In this document: positions 63,269 through 64,000 of the stretch, one piece after another | Layout of the letters: each line of letters starts with the position of its first letter | How positions within the stretch are numbered: the first letter of the stretch is position 1 | Assembly (NCBI RefSeq): GCF_000224785.1 | Contig: NZ_AGAV01000018.1 | Location: 1-64,000, forward strand | Length of the DNA: 64,000 nucleotides | Reading direction: 5' to 3' | Source of the DNA: Lentibacillus jeotgali | Lineage (GTDB): Bacteria > Bacillota > Bacilli > Bacillales > Amphibacillaceae | Made by a program: the position numbers and the translations under genes | The notes under the pieces: generated by a model | Database searches by the model: none | Seen by the model: only the letters and a program-made list of their open reading frames with translations | Told to the model about the DNA's origin: nothing

Positions 63269-64000
63269 ATGAGTACACCGGATAAAAAAATGGTTAAACG
63301 TGTTGTGGCCTCAAGTGTGATTGGAGCAACAATTGAATGGTATGACTTTTTCCTTTATGGCGTCGTAGCCGGAATTGTGCTGAATCAGCTTTATTTTCCA
63401 TCAGGCGATCCTGTCATATCCACATTACTTGCTTTTGCGACGTTTGCTGTTGGATTTGTGATGCGTCCTCTGGGAGGCATTATAATTGGCCATTTTGGAG
63501 ATAAAATTGGGCGGAAAAGCATGCTGATATTAACCCTCACTGTTATGGGCATTGCGACAGGATTAATTGCCTTTCTGCCGACATACGAGCAAATTGGTAT
63601 TTGGGCACCCATCATTTTGTTGGCGTTACGTATGCTGCAGGGCTTGGCTGTCGGCGGTGAATGGGGCGGAGCCGTGTTGATGACATTTGAGTATGCTAAG
63701 CCTTCCCGGCGTGGTCTTTTTGCCAGTTTGCCGCAGGTTGGTCTGTCAATAGGTCTGCTATTATCCTCCGGTATTGTCGGTTTGCTCTCAACATTATTAA
63801 CAAACGGACAATTCATGGCATGGGGCTGGCGTGTTGCCTTTGGTGTAAGTGTTGTACTCGTATTTTTGGGCTTATATATCCGTTTGAAAGTCTCAGAAAC
63901 ACCTGAATTCCAAGAAGTGAAAGATCAAAAAACTGAATCCAAGGTTCCTTTTAAAGACATGTGGAAAGGAAATGTCGGAAACGTGCTGGCAGGCATGGGT
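63269..64000 (+). CDS. MFS transporter of the metabolite:H+ symporter family (partial, runs off the window)
   Basis: The first 244 residues: ASSVIGATIEWYDFFLYGVVAG (first span, typical of the MHS group with ProP/ShiA/KgtP), VGFVMRPLGGIIIGHFGDKIGRKSML (MFS loop motif), LRMLQGLAVGGEWGGAVLMTFEYA, and AWGWRVAFGVS. Six or so spans are present before the edge. It follows xsc and is the probable importer of isethionate or another sulfonate. AAGAGGTG before ATG. Confidence 0.88.
   Translation, partial: MSTPDKKMVKRVVASSVIGATIEWYDFFLYGVVAGIVLNQLYFPSGDPVISTLLAFATFAVGFVMRPLGGIIIGHFGDKIGRKSMLILTLTVMGIATGLIAFLPTYEQIGIWAPIILLALRMLQGLAVGGEWGGAVLMTFEYAKPSRRGLFASLPQVGLSIGLLLSSGIVGLLSTLLTNGQFMAWGWRVAFGVSVVLVFLGLYIRLKVSETPEFQEVKDQKTESKVPFKDMWKGNVGNVLAGMG

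Overview
The window looks like chromosome of a low-GC Gram-positive bacterium of the Bacillaceae, probably a halotolerant one of the Lentibacillus/Virgibacillus/Oceanobacillus type. Signs are strong AGGAGG ribosome binding sites, frequent TTG and GTG starts, a LysM-NlpC/P60 wall hydrolase, a class D sortase with an LPDTA-anchored excalibur protein, cre sites for CcpA, and SigL (sigma-54) activators. The genus is inference. No rRNA, tRNA or CRISPR array was seen.

Layout. 0-9.5 kb: Uma2 nuclease, wall hydrolase with a WalR-like box, a truncated Wzz/YveK gene, a GltS-like carrier plus amidohydrolase, a headless GntR regulator, and a sortase locus. 9.5-31 kb: an accessory region full of broken genes: a TIR remnant, an intact SIR2-domain gene, repeated copies of the comM upstream block, two dead comM copies, a REP-associated tyrosine transposase (RAYT), a DnaD/sigma/XRE module, HipA-like and HIRAN remnants, a lipoprotein/lipase-like operon, a Doc fragment, and immunity and toxin debris (Imm30, SUKH, LHH). 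31-40 kb: an alpha-glucoside/sucrose locus (RpiR regulator, EIICB, family 4 phospho-glucosidase, HAD phosphatase, GH32 hydrolase, EIIA) ending in a deletion scar through scrK and manA. 40-58 kb: three catabolic units, each headed by a PAS/AAA+ regulator: CitMHS carrier plus AtuA pair; symporter plus nitrilase; acyl-CoA ligase, symporter, biotin carrier, MaoC and 2-hydroxyacid dehydrogenase. 59-64 kb: sulfonate degradation (GntR regulator, Fe-alcohol dehydrogenase, Xsc, MFS carrier), consistent with isethionate to sulfoacetaldehyde to acetyl phosphate plus sulfite.

Two things stand out. First, a short element (core GGTGCCTGTCACTTCCC then GAATTTTGTCG) occurs about 21 times, always in the same orientation, often beside truncated genes. 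One copy abuts the RAYT gene, so RAYT is the natural candidate for its spread. Longer forms carry a terminator hairpin or a second module with long inverted arms, and the longest contain the promoter and 5' end of comM. Second, regulatory circuits can be read directly: -24/-12 promoters with palindromic activator sites upstream of two operons, a different palindrome pair upstream of the third, and a HutC-type operator in front of the sulfonate operon.
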